Shown here piece by piece: positions 34,196 through 42,082 of a stretch of 64,000 bases of DNA (positions are counted from its first letter, which is position 1; every line of letters begins with the position of its first letter). Under the pieces are notes generated by a model. It was not told where the DNA came from and made no database searches. It was given only the letters and a program-made list of their open reading frames with translations. The DNA is taken from NCBI GenBank assembly GCA_048262255.1, contig JBLXFH010000002.1, forward strand, positions 868,001-932,000. The letters run 5' to 3'. This DNA is from JABMNT01 sp048262255 (GTDB taxonomy: Bacteria > Pseudomonadota > Alphaproteobacteria > Rhodospirillales > Casp-alpha2). Both the position numbers and the translations under genes were made by a program.

Positions 34196-34951
34196 ATGTT
34201 CGGTTTGGATATCATCACCCTCATCATCGCCTTTAGTGCCTTATGCATCGGCGGCATTGCCAAGGGCATCACCAGTATTGGACTGCCGATTATTTCCATC
34301 GCCATTCTGGTTAATTTTCTTCCACCTACGCTCTGCATCGCTATTGTCTCGATCCCCATTCTGGTCACCAATTTGTGGCAGGCTGTCCATTCGCACGATA
34401 TCCTCCAACCCATCCGCCGGTTCTGGCCAATGATCCTCTGTTTCATGCTCACCCTGACCATCGTCGCGCGCATCATTGTCGGGCTGGATACGGAAGTCCT
34501 GTTTGGCATCCTTGGCGTTTGCGTCATTATTTTCACAGTTTCCAATCTGGCCCGGCCAAGACGGCAGGCCATAAGCCCCAAAACCGAGCGCTGGCTCGGG
34601 CCCTTGGCCGGAATTGCCGGAGGTGCTTTGGGCGGCATATCGACCATTTGGGGGCCGCCGCTGATGATGTTTTTGATGACGCTTCATCTCAAAAAGGACG
34701 AACTGGTTCAGACCGTCGGTTTGATCTGGTTTCTGGGCGCTGTACCGCTAACGCTGTCGTTCTGGGGCAATGGCATGCTGAACGCACAGACCTTCCCGCT
34801 GTCCGTCGCGGCCTGTGTGCCGGGCATGATCGGTATTCTTATCGGCGAAAAAATCCGCAACCGCATTGACCAGGACCGGTTCCGCAAGGTGATGTTGATT
34901 CTGCTGTTTTTGATCGGTCTCAACCTGATCCGCCGGGCGCTGTTTGCATGA
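34196..34951 (+). CDS. TauE/SafE-family exporter
   Basis: The ATG at 34196 has AAGG 6 bases upstream and gives 251 aa starting MFGLDIITLIIAFSALCIGGIAKGITSIGLP; a GTG at 34151 would add 15 polar residues before the first helix and is less likely. Eight hydrophobic helices are visible, and the family motif appears as GPLAGIAGGALGGISTIWGPPLMMFLM. It exports organic or inorganic anions in known members. The ATGA overlap with the AzlC gene (34948-34951) couples the two. It is paralogous to the TauE inside the opposite operon. Confidence 0.85.
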   Translation: MFGLDIITLIIAFSALCIGGIAKGITSIGLPIISIAILVNFLPPTLCIAIVSIPILVTNLWQAVHSHDILQPIRRFWPMILCFMLTLTIVARIIVGLDTEVLFGILGVCVIIFTVSNLARPRRQAISPKTERWLGPLAGIAGGALGGISTIWGPPLMMFLMTLHLKKDELVQTVGLIWFLGAVPLTLSFWGNGMLNAQTFPLSVAACVPGMIGILIGEKIRNRIDQDRFRKVMLILLFLIGLNLIRRALFA

Positions 34952-35658
34952 CCGCTTTGGGCCCGCATAAGGCGTTTCGCCTCGGCGCTCGCGACGGGCT
35001 GATCATGCCGTTCTGGATGGTCTTTGGATCGATGATCGGGTTTGGCTCCATGGCGCACGATTCCGGTATCGGTCTGGGGGTCGCCTTGGGCTCCTCTATC
35101 GGCATCTGGGGTCTCCCCGGGCAGGTCGCCATGGTTGAGCTTTTTGCCGTGGGCCTGCCCGTTTTCGCAATTGTCGTCGCCAGCTCCATGGCCAACATGC
35201 GTTTCATGCCCATGACCGTGGTCATGATGCCACATTTCCGGGGCAATTCTTCAGCAATGAAGCTCCGTTATCTGCTGGCGCAAATGATGTCGATCAACAT
35301 CTGGTCAATCTTTATGCAGCGCGGGCCAACCCTCGCCGATGCGGACCGGTTGCCTTTTTACTTCGGCGTCTCCCTGGTCTGTCTGACCGGCGGTGCCATC
35401 GGCACGACGGTCGGGTACATCGCCGCCGGGTTGTTACCGCTTTATGTGACGGTCAGCCTTGTATTTCTGAACCCGGCCTATTTTGTCTTTGTCTTCTCCT
35501 CGGTGCGCTACCGCAATTGCATCATCGCCGTCATTCTGGGCGCGCTCACCGGACCCTTGCTCTACCAGATCACGCCGGACTGGAGCGTACCCATTACCGG
35601 TCTCATTGCCGGAACCGCCGCCTTTTATCTGGATAAAGCCTGGAGGCGGTCCGCATGA
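34948..35658 (+). CDS. azlC: AzlC-family branched-chain amino acid exporter large subunit
   Basis: A 236-aa membrane protein. DGLIMPFWMVFGSMIGFGSMAHDSGIGLGVALGSSIGIWGLPGQVAMVEL and SSMANMRFMPMTVVMMPHF are characteristic of AzlC/YgaZ. Seven to eight helices are predicted by eye. With the small AzlD partner it exports branched-chain amino acids or analogues. It overlaps both neighbours by 4 bp. Its cargo here may be an amino-acid-like compound of the neighbouring pathway. Confidence 0.85.
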   Translation: MTALGPHKAFRLGARDGLIMPFWMVFGSMIGFGSMAHDSGIGLGVALGSSIGIWGLPGQVAMVELFAVGLPVFAIVVASSMANMRFMPMTVVMMPHFRGNSSAMKLRYLLAQMMSINIWSIFMQRGPTLADADRLPFYFGVSLVCLTGGAIGTTVGYIAAGLLPLYVTVSLVFLNPAYFVFVFSSVRYRNCIIAVILGALTGPLLYQITPDWSVPITGLIAGTAAFYLDKAWRRSA

Positions 35659-35996
35659 CCATCTCCAACCCCTGGATTGTCCTCACCCTGTGTATTGCCG
35701 GCACCTTTGTCTGGCGCGCCCTGGGCGTCGCCATTGCCAGCCGAATCAATGTGGGTGGCGACCTGTTCCAGTGGTTCAACTGCGTTGCCTATGCCATGTT
35801 GGCGGGGTTGATCACACGCGTTATTCTAATTCCAGCTGGAACGCTGGCGGAAACACCGGATTTCGACCGGGTTGCCGCCATGCTGTCCGGGTTCGCCGTG
35901 TATTTTGTTTTCAAACGAAATGTCTTCATTGGAACGGGAGTAGCCTTTATGGTTTTTCTGTGCTTAACCGCCGCCCGACACTTTGCTATTTTGTAA
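35655..35996 (+). CDS. azlD: AzlD-family exporter small subunit
   Basis: A 113-aa protein with four helices (WIVLTLCIAGTFVWRALGVAIA, LFQWFNCVAYAMLAGLITRVILI, VAAMLSGFAVYFVFK and IGTGVAFMVFLCLTAARHFAIL). Size and pattern match AzlD/YgaH, the obligate partner of AzlC. The ATG overlaps the azlC stop (35655-35658). Confidence 0.82.
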   Translation: MTISNPWIVLTLCIAGTFVWRALGVAIASRINVGGDLFQWFNCVAYAMLAGLITRVILIPAGTLAETPDFDRVAAMLSGFAVYFVFKRNVFIGTGVAFMVFLCLTAARHFAIL

Positions 35997-36032
35997 CGCT
36001 CGCTAACCCTTCACAGAAACCCAGAACTCCAG

Positions 36033-37790
36033 ATGTCCCAGACCGTTACCTTCGATATCTATGTGCGCACGGGAGACCGATGGAAGCACTATGACAAGTA
36101 CATAGAGCAGCAGCGCGATGAAGCCCTTGAAACGGCTGAAAAACTCGATCAGGAAGCAGACAGCAACGGAATCCGGATCATTCGCGTCACAGCCTTTGGG
36201 TCCAACCGCGCCCCCATCGAAACCCTTGAATGGATTTCTCCCTCACTCAAAAAGAATCCCGGCCGCTCGCCTGTAAAAAAGAAGCCTTCTTCGAAACCGG
36301 AAATTCCGACACAAAACCCTGAGTTTGAAGCCAATGATGCCGATATTGAAGCGGCACGCAAACGCCTGCAAAAAGCAGCTGCCACTCCGAACGTCCGGCA
36401 AAAACATTCCAAACCCCGCTCGCTTCTTTTCAAGCAGATTGGGATTCCCCTAATTTGCGGCGCTGTCGCTATTGCTCTTTATGTACCTGCAACGCATCTC
36501 ATTGATTCTTTCGACCCTTCCGGTACGCGCATACCACCTTTATTTATGGCCTTGATTGCCTTCTCGATTTGCGCATTGGTATTCACGCTTCTTACAGGAG
36601 CCGGTTTTTATCTCCTGCTGGATTGGGAAAGCGCACCGTTTTCTGAAAAGCCCAACAAAAATACCACCCCACTGCCACAAGCGGAGCGCCAGGTCGCACT
36701 GGAAAATTCCAGGGCAGCCATGACCATGCCGATAACAACAGACACCCCTGAGCTCACGCCCGTCCCCTTTACACCCAGCCAGAATGACCCGGATGAGCCA
36801 GAACCCGAAGACACCTTTGTCCTCAATCACGCAGAAATTCTGGCACAAAGCGAACACGTCAAAACCGGAATGGATCAGGAATATCGTCTGCAAATGCTGC
36901 GGTTTCTGGAACGCAGCCTGAGTGAGCTTTCAGAAATCCTGAAAACCATCGATTCCTACAGCCTGTTCGGGATCAATCTGTTTCTGGGCGGTGCAGGCGA
37001 CCGGTTTGGAACCCACAAAGACCTGAATGGAATTCAACGGTTTATCCTGATCCGGGAAACGATCAGTGCGCTGGGCACTCAGGATGACATGGTTGATGTG
37101 TTCTGTGAAAAATTCAACGCCTATGACAAAGACAGCAAGTACCATTTTATGACAGAATCCGGCCGCCGTATAATGGACGGGTTTTTATCTGATGATCCGG
37201 ACTGTTTCCGCGACCTGCCAAACCTCATTAAACGCTGGCGTCGATCCGATGCCGCTGTGGCCCAGGCGCAGGGAGTGATCGTGATCATGTTTACGGACCT
37301 TGTCGGCTCCACGCAAATGACCCAACAGCACGGCGACCTGGGAGCACAGGGCGTTGTTCGCGCGCACAACGCCATTGTCCGCAATGCGCTCGCGCAATAT
37401 CACGGGGAAGAAGTCAAACATACGGGTGACGGTATTATGGCAAGTTTTGCCAACGCCCCGAACGCGGTCCGTGCAACCATTGATATTCAACGGGAAATTG
37501 CAAAACATAACAGCGCCAACCCGGATCTACCGGTTCGTGTCCGCATCGGCCTTAACGCCGGCGACGCAGTCCGCGAAGAGGATGACTTCTTCGGTCAAAC
37601 GGTACAACTCTCAGCCCGCATTTGCGACAAAGCCGATGAGGGTGAGATTTATATTACGCCGTCTGTTTATGATTTCTGTTCCGGGCATGCCTTCACCCTG
37701 ACGAAGGCGGGCATCTATGAACTGAAGGGTATTGATGAGCCGGTACAGGCCTATGCCGTCGACTGGCAGGACACTTCAGAGGTGCAATAA
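36033..37790 (+). CDS. Membrane-bound class III adenylate/guanylate cyclase
   Basis: A 585-aa signalling enzyme. Residues 1-80 form a small alpha/beta domain of unknown function. Two transmembrane helices lie at about 136-158 and 166-190 (IGIPLICGAVAIALYVPATHL; FMALIAFSICALVFTLLTGAGFYLLL), then a linker and a helical domain. The C-terminal cyclase domain starts at about 410: VIVIMFTDLVGSTQMTQQHGD (first metal Asp), EVKHTGDGIMASF (adenine-type Lys and second Asp) and GQTVQLSARICDKADEG. In the last motif the usual transition-state Asn of V-N-x-A-A-R is Gln, while the Arg is kept. cAMP synthesis is likely because of the Lys. The signal sensed is unknown. Confidence 0.87.
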   Translation: MSQTVTFDIYVRTGDRWKHYDKYIEQQRDEALETAEKLDQEADSNGIRIIRVTAFGSNRAPIETLEWISPSLKKNPGRSPVKKKPSSKPEIPTQNPEFEANDADIEAARKRLQKAAATPNVRQKHSKPRSLLFKQIGIPLICGAVAIALYVPATHLIDSFDPSGTRIPPLFMALIAFSICALVFTLLTGAGFYLLLDWESAPFSEKPNKNTTPLPQAERQVALENSRAAMTMPITTDTPELTPVPFTPSQNDPDEPEPEDTFVLNHAEILAQSEHVKTGMDQEYRLQMLRFLERSLSELSEILKTIDSYSLFGINLFLGGAGDRFGTHKDLNGIQRFILIRETISALGTQDDMVDVFCEKFNAYDKDSKYHFMTESGRRIMDGFLSDDPDCFRDLPNLIKRWRRSDAAVAQAQGVIVIMFTDLVGSTQMTQQHGDLGAQGVVRAHNAIVRNALAQYHGEEVKHTGDGIMASFANAPNAVRATIDIQREIAKHNSANPDLPVRVRIGLNAGDAVREEDDFFGQTVQLSARICDKADEGEIYITPSVYDFCSGHAFTLTKAGIYELKGIDEPVQAYAVDWQDTSEVQ

Positions 37791-37797
37791 GCTTTAT

Positions 37798-38559
37798 TCA
37801 GGAGCCGCCCAGAATGCCGTTAATCTGTCCCGACTGGTGCATTTTCCGAATGCGATCGTTTATCTGACCCAGCCTTCCCGCGAGCATTGATTTTTTACTA
37901 ATACCCATCACGACAGGAACCTCATAGACGGGTTTTGCACTGGCTTTTATGGTTTTTTTCCAGCCCGCATCAAGATCAAGCAGACTGTGACCATGCCGCG
38001 CATCCAAAATCGCAAAATCAATTCGCTGGAAATTGATTAGCTTGAAAATGGCAGCATCCTCATTAAGCCGAATGACTCTGATATCATAGGTTTTTACCGC
38101 CGCTTCAAATGCGTCTCCCGGCGAATGTTTTCGCCAAAACCCGATCGTCTTTTTGGAAAAATCCCGTAATGATCGCCAGCGAAAATCCGGCGTTTGGTCC
38201 AACGCGTAAAAGACCAATCCCTTGCTATAATACACCGGCTCCGTGAACAGAAGAAACGCCGACCCGGAGTCGCTCGCCCGAGCCGGGAACAGGAGGTCAG
38301 ACTGGCCGCGTTCCGCCATACCGACAGCCCGGCTCCAGGGAACTATTTGTGTTTTAACGGAAAAACCCAATTCATTGAAAATTTTCGTGACAATTTCCAA
38401 TGCAATACCACCTGCTATGGCACCTCCCATATCACCAAACAGGTATGGCGGATAATCCGGCCCCGCAAATACAATCCCCTCTTCAGACTGCGCATCTGGC
38501 GGCGCAGCCATCAGAAACAGGCACACAGTGAATACCAGCCTGAACCCAGCCATGCACAT
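37798..38559 (-). CDS. Periplasmic solute-binding protein family 3 (orphan)
   Basis: A 253-aa secreted protein with signal peptide 1-25 (LVFTVCLFLMAAPPDAQS). The mature part opens GIVFAGPDYPPYLFGDMGGAIAGGIALEIVTKIFNELGFSVKTQIVPWSRAVGMAERGQSDLLFPA, the ordering seen in SBP_bac_3 proteins. No permease or ATPase is adjacent, so it may act as a sensor or scavenger partner. GGGGA lies 8 bases before the ATG. It converges with the cyclase gene, the stops being 7 bp apart, but has no clear functional link to it. Confidence 0.82.
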   Translation of the reverse strand: MCMAGFRLVFTVCLFLMAAPPDAQSEEGIVFAGPDYPPYLFGDMGGAIAGGIALEIVTKIFNELGFSVKTQIVPWSRAVGMAERGQSDLLFPARASDSGSAFLLFTEPVYYSKGLVFYALDQTPDFRWRSLRDFSKKTIGFWRKHSPGDAFEAAVKTYDIRVIRLNEDAAIFKLINFQRIDFAILDARHGHSLLDLDAGWKKTIKASAKPVYEVPVVMGISKKSMLAGRLGQINDRIRKMHQSGQINGILGGS

Positions 38560-38719
38560 TTACACATTCCCCGGCAATACGTTTCTGTCTTTGCATCACT
38601 TTAACGGATACATCTTAGGTTGTGGATGCTATTGAGGATTGTACGGAAACGCCAACACCAACTATAACGTTGGAGGAAGTATTAGGTTCACTAACTGACC
38701 TTCCGGAAAAACACTGCTT

Positions 38720-39091
38720 TCACGGCGTAAGATATCGGGGATTGCTTATTGTCACCCGCCGCTTCGCCTCATCAAGAAGCTGTTGATGCAGCTGGCTTGT
38801 CGCCGGGTTTTCAGGATGGAACCGACCCTGCCGGAGCCCCATGATCAATGCGTCCAGCAGTTCATCTGGGCGGTCCTTCCGGTCAAGAGTTTTTGACAGT
38901 GTCTCATAGAACGTTTCGGGAAAGGCCGCCATAGCGCCCTGTTTTGACTCGCGATCGGCAATCGCCATGGCATTGGCGATCATCAGGGCTTCGTATTTCC
39001 GGCTGGTGGGTAGTTGTGGCAACAATTCATCGCGAAGAACAGCGCGGGCCGTTGCCAAAAGACCCGGCTTCGTCGAAGGGCTTACTGGCAT
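38720..39091 (-). CDS. DUF6285 small protein (LvaB-like)
   Basis: A 123-aa helical cytoplasmic protein that I place in the DUF6285 group from RAVLRDELLPQLPTSRKYEALMIANAMAIADRE and the position next to an APH-type kinase. The small LvaB subunit of the Pseudomonas putida levulinate pathway is likewise needed together with the kinase LvaA; equivalence is inferred from gene context and size. The ATG overlaps the kinase stop by one base. It is the last gene of the operon. Confidence 0.72.
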   Translation of the reverse strand: MPVSPSTKPGLLATARAVLRDELLPQLPTSRKYEALMIANAMAIADRESKQGAMAAFPETFYETLSKTLDRKDRPDELLDALIMGLRQGRFHPENPATSQLHQQLLDEAKRRVTISNPRYLTP

Positions 39092-40098
39092 TATCCAACC
39101 TCCGTCATTTTCAGGATTTCATATTCAAGTTCTGGCACCACATATGCCGTCAGGGCCAGTTCAAGGGAGATCTCTTCACCCGACTGATGACGCGCCGCCT
39201 GCTGACAGGCAATCACCGCCCAGCGCACATGCGCCATGACTTCCCAATAGGCAATGGCCTCCCGACGGATGGTCCTCCCCGATGCCTGTTCGTAAGCCCG
39301 ATAGAAGTCTTCCCGCTCGCCAAGCCCTCCGGCCTCCTTGTCGTATGCCCCAAACCGCCAGCACTTGGCGCAAAACCAGCCAATGTCTTCCATGGGATCG
39401 CTCCAGCCAGCAAATTCCCAGTCCAGCACACCGCTCACCTGATCGCCATCAATCATGATATTTCCGGTCCTGTAATCGCGGTGCGAAAGCGCAACTGCGG
39501 AGGTTTGCGGCGCGTTGCGCTCCAGCCATGCCAGTCCGAATTCAATGGCGGGTTGTCGGGCCCCGATATCGTCCAGATACCCCCGGTACTGCTTAACAGA
39601 ATACAAGGCCGGATGATCTGGCGGTTCTTCCAAAAACGCCAGGTCCGGATGCCCCACAGCGATGGAATGAATGTGCGCCAGGTTTGTCCCGAGGGACATA
39701 ACGACCTCCGGCTTGGCTGCGCCTTTGGTCAGCACATGCCCCGCTGCCGTTCCCGACAAGCGGTGCATCACAAAAAACGGCCGCCCGAGAACACTTTCAT
39801 CCTCGCATAAAAAACAGGGCGTAGGGACCTGCACCCCCGCTGCCTTCGCCGCTTTCAACAGATGAAATTCATTGGCCCGGGTCAGGCTCGTCGCCACTTT
39901 GGAGGCGGAATCCTGACGCAAGACGAGTTGGTGTTCGCCCGACCAATCACCCGCTTCAACGCGCACATCCAGAGCCCAGTTTTCCTGAATGGCGCCGCCG
40001 GAAAGCTTGGCGAGATTTGTCAATTCAACGGCGCTGTTGGCGACTCCGGCCAAATAGGCCTGCAAGCGGTTCTGACCGTCGGCGGTTTCTAATCCCAT
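39091..40098 (-). CDS. APH-family phosphotransferase (LvaA/ACAD10-11 kinase-like)
   Basis: The ATG at 40098 gives 335 aa and overlaps the preceding dehydrogenase stop by 10 bp; longer frames would run deep into that gene. The kinase-like fold shows QDSASKVATSLTRANEFHLLKAA in the N-lobe, the catalytic loop LSHRDYRTGNIMID at about 204-215 and the metal DFG-like LDWEFAGWSDPMEDIGWF at about 224-241. In the lva pathway and in mammalian ACAD10/11 such kinases phosphorylate the 4-hydroxyl of 4-hydroxyacyl-CoA before elimination by a dehydrogenase-fold partner. That partner is encoded immediately upstream. Antibiotic phosphorylation is not supported by this context. Confidence 0.82.
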   Translation of the reverse strand: MGLETADGQNRLQAYLAGVANSAVELTNLAKLSGGAIQENWALDVRVEAGDWSGEHQLVLRQDSASKVATSLTRANEFHLLKAAKAAGVQVPTPCFLCEDESVLGRPFFVMHRLSGTAAGHVLTKGAAKPEVVMSLGTNLAHIHSIAVGHPDLAFLEEPPDHPALYSVKQYRGYLDDIGARQPAIEFGLAWLERNAPQTSAVALSHRDYRTGNIMIDGDQVSGVLDWEFAGWSDPMEDIGWFCAKCWRFGAYDKEAGGLGEREDFYRAYEQASGRTIRREAIAYWEVMAHVRWAVIACQQAARHQSGEEISLELALTAYVVPELEYEILKMTEVG

Positions 40099-41288
40099 GA
40101 CCAGAAATCGATCCCCTGTTTCTGGAAACCACGGGCCAGAATCATTTTGTGAACCTCCGAAGCACCATCCACCAGTTTTGCCTGCCGCGCATAACGGTAC
40201 ATCCATTCCAGCACCGTATCCTTGGAATAACCGCGCGCCCCACATAGCTGGATCGCCGTATCAATGGCCTGGTGGAGGGTATCTGCCACATGGATTTTGG
40301 CCGCCGAGACCTCGGCCTGGGCAAATTCGCCCTGATCCAGCTTCCAGGCCGCGTTCATAACCATCAGGCGACCCATATGGATGCGCATGGCGACATCGCC
40401 CTGCAACAGCTGCACACTCTCACGATCCGCTAGTTTGATGCCAAAGGCTTCGCGATCCGACACATAGTCGCTGGCGATTTCCATGGCCCTTTTGGCCATG
40501 CCCAACCAACGCATGCAATGGGTCAGACGCGCTGTACCCAGGCGGGTCTGAACCACCTTCATACCCCGCCCTACATCCAGCAGGCGTTCCTCATCGGCAA
40601 TCTCCAGGCCGTCAAATTCCAGTTCGCAATGGCCGCCGTGTTCTTCCGGGCCCATGATGCCAATCCGGCGCACGATTCGCCACCCGGGCTGGTCCTTGTG
40701 AAACAGGAAGGTTGAAAGCTCGCGTCGGGGTTCAGTCGACGTCCGCGCAAGCAAAATGAAATGGCTGGCTGCCGCCGCGCCGGTAATAAACCATTTACGG
40801 CCATGAATGACCCATTTGTCGCCTTTTTTCTCGGCGGTGGTTTTCATCATTCCGGCCGGATCAGATCCTGCGCCCGGTTGCGGTTCGGTCATGACAATGG
40901 AAGAGCCGACCTTGCCGTCAATGATCGGCTGCAACCATTTCTCTTTTTGCCGCTCCGTCGCCAGCCGGTTGAGTACAAACATGTTGCCGTCATCGGGAGC
41001 GGCCGCGTTGAAGACCACAGGTCCAAACAGGGCCCGGTTCATCTCCTCATAGCAGGCTGCCATACCAACCGTATTGAAACCGCCGCCACCGCGTTCTTTG
41101 GGCATGGCCAGGGCCCAGATTCCCGCCGCCCTGGCTTTTTCACGCAGATCATCGAGCAGGTCCTTGCGGATTGATTCGTAGTCGTCATACGTATCGGGGT
41201 CGGATTCAAGGACCAGCAGGTGCTCGTCGACAAAAGCGCGGATACGTTGGCGCATGTCGTTAACTTCGGGAGATAGGGTAAAATCCAT
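40089..41288 (-). CDS. Acyl-CoA dehydrogenase-fold enzyme, ACAD10/11 (LvaC)-like
   Basis: A 399-aa FAD protein of the acyl-CoA dehydrogenase superfamily: MTEPQPGAGSDPAGMMKTTAEKKGD and WFITGAAAASHFILLARTS in the middle domain, GTARLTHCMRWLGMAKRAMEIASDYV and QLCGARGYSKDTVLEWMYRYARQ in the C-terminal helices. The usual catalytic Glu of medium-chain enzymes (Y-E-G-T) is replaced by Asp374 in VDGASEVHKMILARG. This fits the ACAD10/11-LvaC group that removes phosphate from 4-phosphoacyl-CoA and forms a 3-hydroxyacyl-CoA. It lies between the SDR and kinase genes. Confidence 0.85.
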   Translation of the reverse strand: MDFTLSPEVNDMRQRIRAFVDEHLLVLESDPDTYDDYESIRKDLLDDLREKARAAGIWALAMPKERGGGGFNTVGMAACYEEMNRALFGPVVFNAAAPDDGNMFVLNRLATERQKEKWLQPIIDGKVGSSIVMTEPQPGAGSDPAGMMKTTAEKKGDKWVIHGRKWFITGAAAASHFILLARTSTEPRRELSTFLFHKDQPGWRIVRRIGIMGPEEHGGHCELEFDGLEIADEERLLDVGRGMKVVQTRLGTARLTHCMRWLGMAKRAMEIASDYVSDREAFGIKLADRESVQLLQGDVAMRIHMGRLMVMNAAWKLDQGEFAQAEVSAAKIHVADTLHQAIDTAIQLCGARGYSKDTVLEWMYRYARQAKLVDGASEVHKMILARGFQKQGIDFWSWD

Positions 41289-41308
41289 GAGGTGATCCTT
41301 TTTTCGGC

Positions 41309-42082
41309 TTACAGCGTGTTAACCAGATGACCACCGTCAACCGGAACAACAGCACCGGTCATAAAGGCCGAAGCATCCGACGCCAGTAACAGCAACGGGC
41401 CTTCGAGATCTTCCAGTTCGCCGGTGCGTTGCTGGGGGATACGCTGTATGATTTTCTGGCCCGCCTCTGAACGCAGCAGTTCCCGGTTCAGATCGGTTTC
41501 CACATAACCCGGCGCAATGGCGTTAACCCGGATATTATACCGTGCCCATTCGAGCGCCAGCGCCTTGGTCATTTGCACAATGCCCGCCTTGCTGACCGCG
41601 TAGCTTAAAATGCCCGGCATCACGCGCTCGCCCAGAATCGACGCAATATTGATGACCGAACCTGCTAATTCATTATCGACCAGACGCTTCGCCGCTTCCT
41701 GGGTGACCATCCACGAGCCGGTGAGGTTGGTCTCCATAACCGAATTCCAGCTTTCATCCGTCGTTTCCATTGCGCTGCCCCGACCGGTTATCCCGGCGTT
41801 ATTCACACAGATTGTCACTGGCCCAAATGCTCTTTCAATGGAATCAAATGCCGCTTGGATACTTTTACGCTCTGTGACATCCAGTGCGACCGCTAAAGCG
41901 GTTCCGCCTGCGGCCTCTATGCCGTCCACAACGTCTTGAACCTTGTCTGCTCGGCGTGCACCAACGGCAACATGCGCACCTGCCGCCGCCAGTGTTTCAG
42001 CAAAATGCTTGCCCAATCCACCGGAAGCGCCCGTCACCAAAGCGACTTTTCCGTCCAGTGAAAATTTTTCATGAATGTTCAT
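41309..42082 (-). CDS. Short-chain dehydrogenase/reductase (LvaD-like)
   Basis: A 257-aa NAD(P)-dependent SDR. The cofactor loop is TGASGGLG (17-24), then NNAG in CVNNAGITGRG, and the catalytic Tyr161 and Lys165 in SYAVSKAG with the Ser in INIASILG. The C-terminus ends DGGHLVNTL, usual for the family. In an lva-type pathway it would reduce a 4-oxoacyl-CoA to the 4-hydroxy compound or oxidise a hydroxyacyl-CoA. The ATG overlaps the acyl-CoA synthetase stop by 4 bp (42079-42082). Confidence 0.87.
   Translation of the reverse strand: MNIHEKFSLDGKVALVTGASGGLGKHFAETLAAAGAHVAVGARRADKVQDVVDGIEAAGGTALAVALDVTERKSIQAAFDSIERAFGPVTICVNNAGITGRGSAMETTDESWNSVMETNLTGSWMVTQEAAKRLVDNELAGSVINIASILGERVMPGILSYAVSKAGIVQMTKALALEWARYNIRVNAIAPGYVETDLNRELLRSEAGQKIIQRIPQQRTGELEDLEGPLLLLASDASAFMTGAVVPVDGGHLVNTL

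Noticed and set aside
39091..40098. Aminoglycoside resistance kinase
   Set aside because: The APH fold is present, but gene coupling to an ACAD10/11-like dehydrogenase and a DUF6285 protein points to acyl-CoA metabolism.
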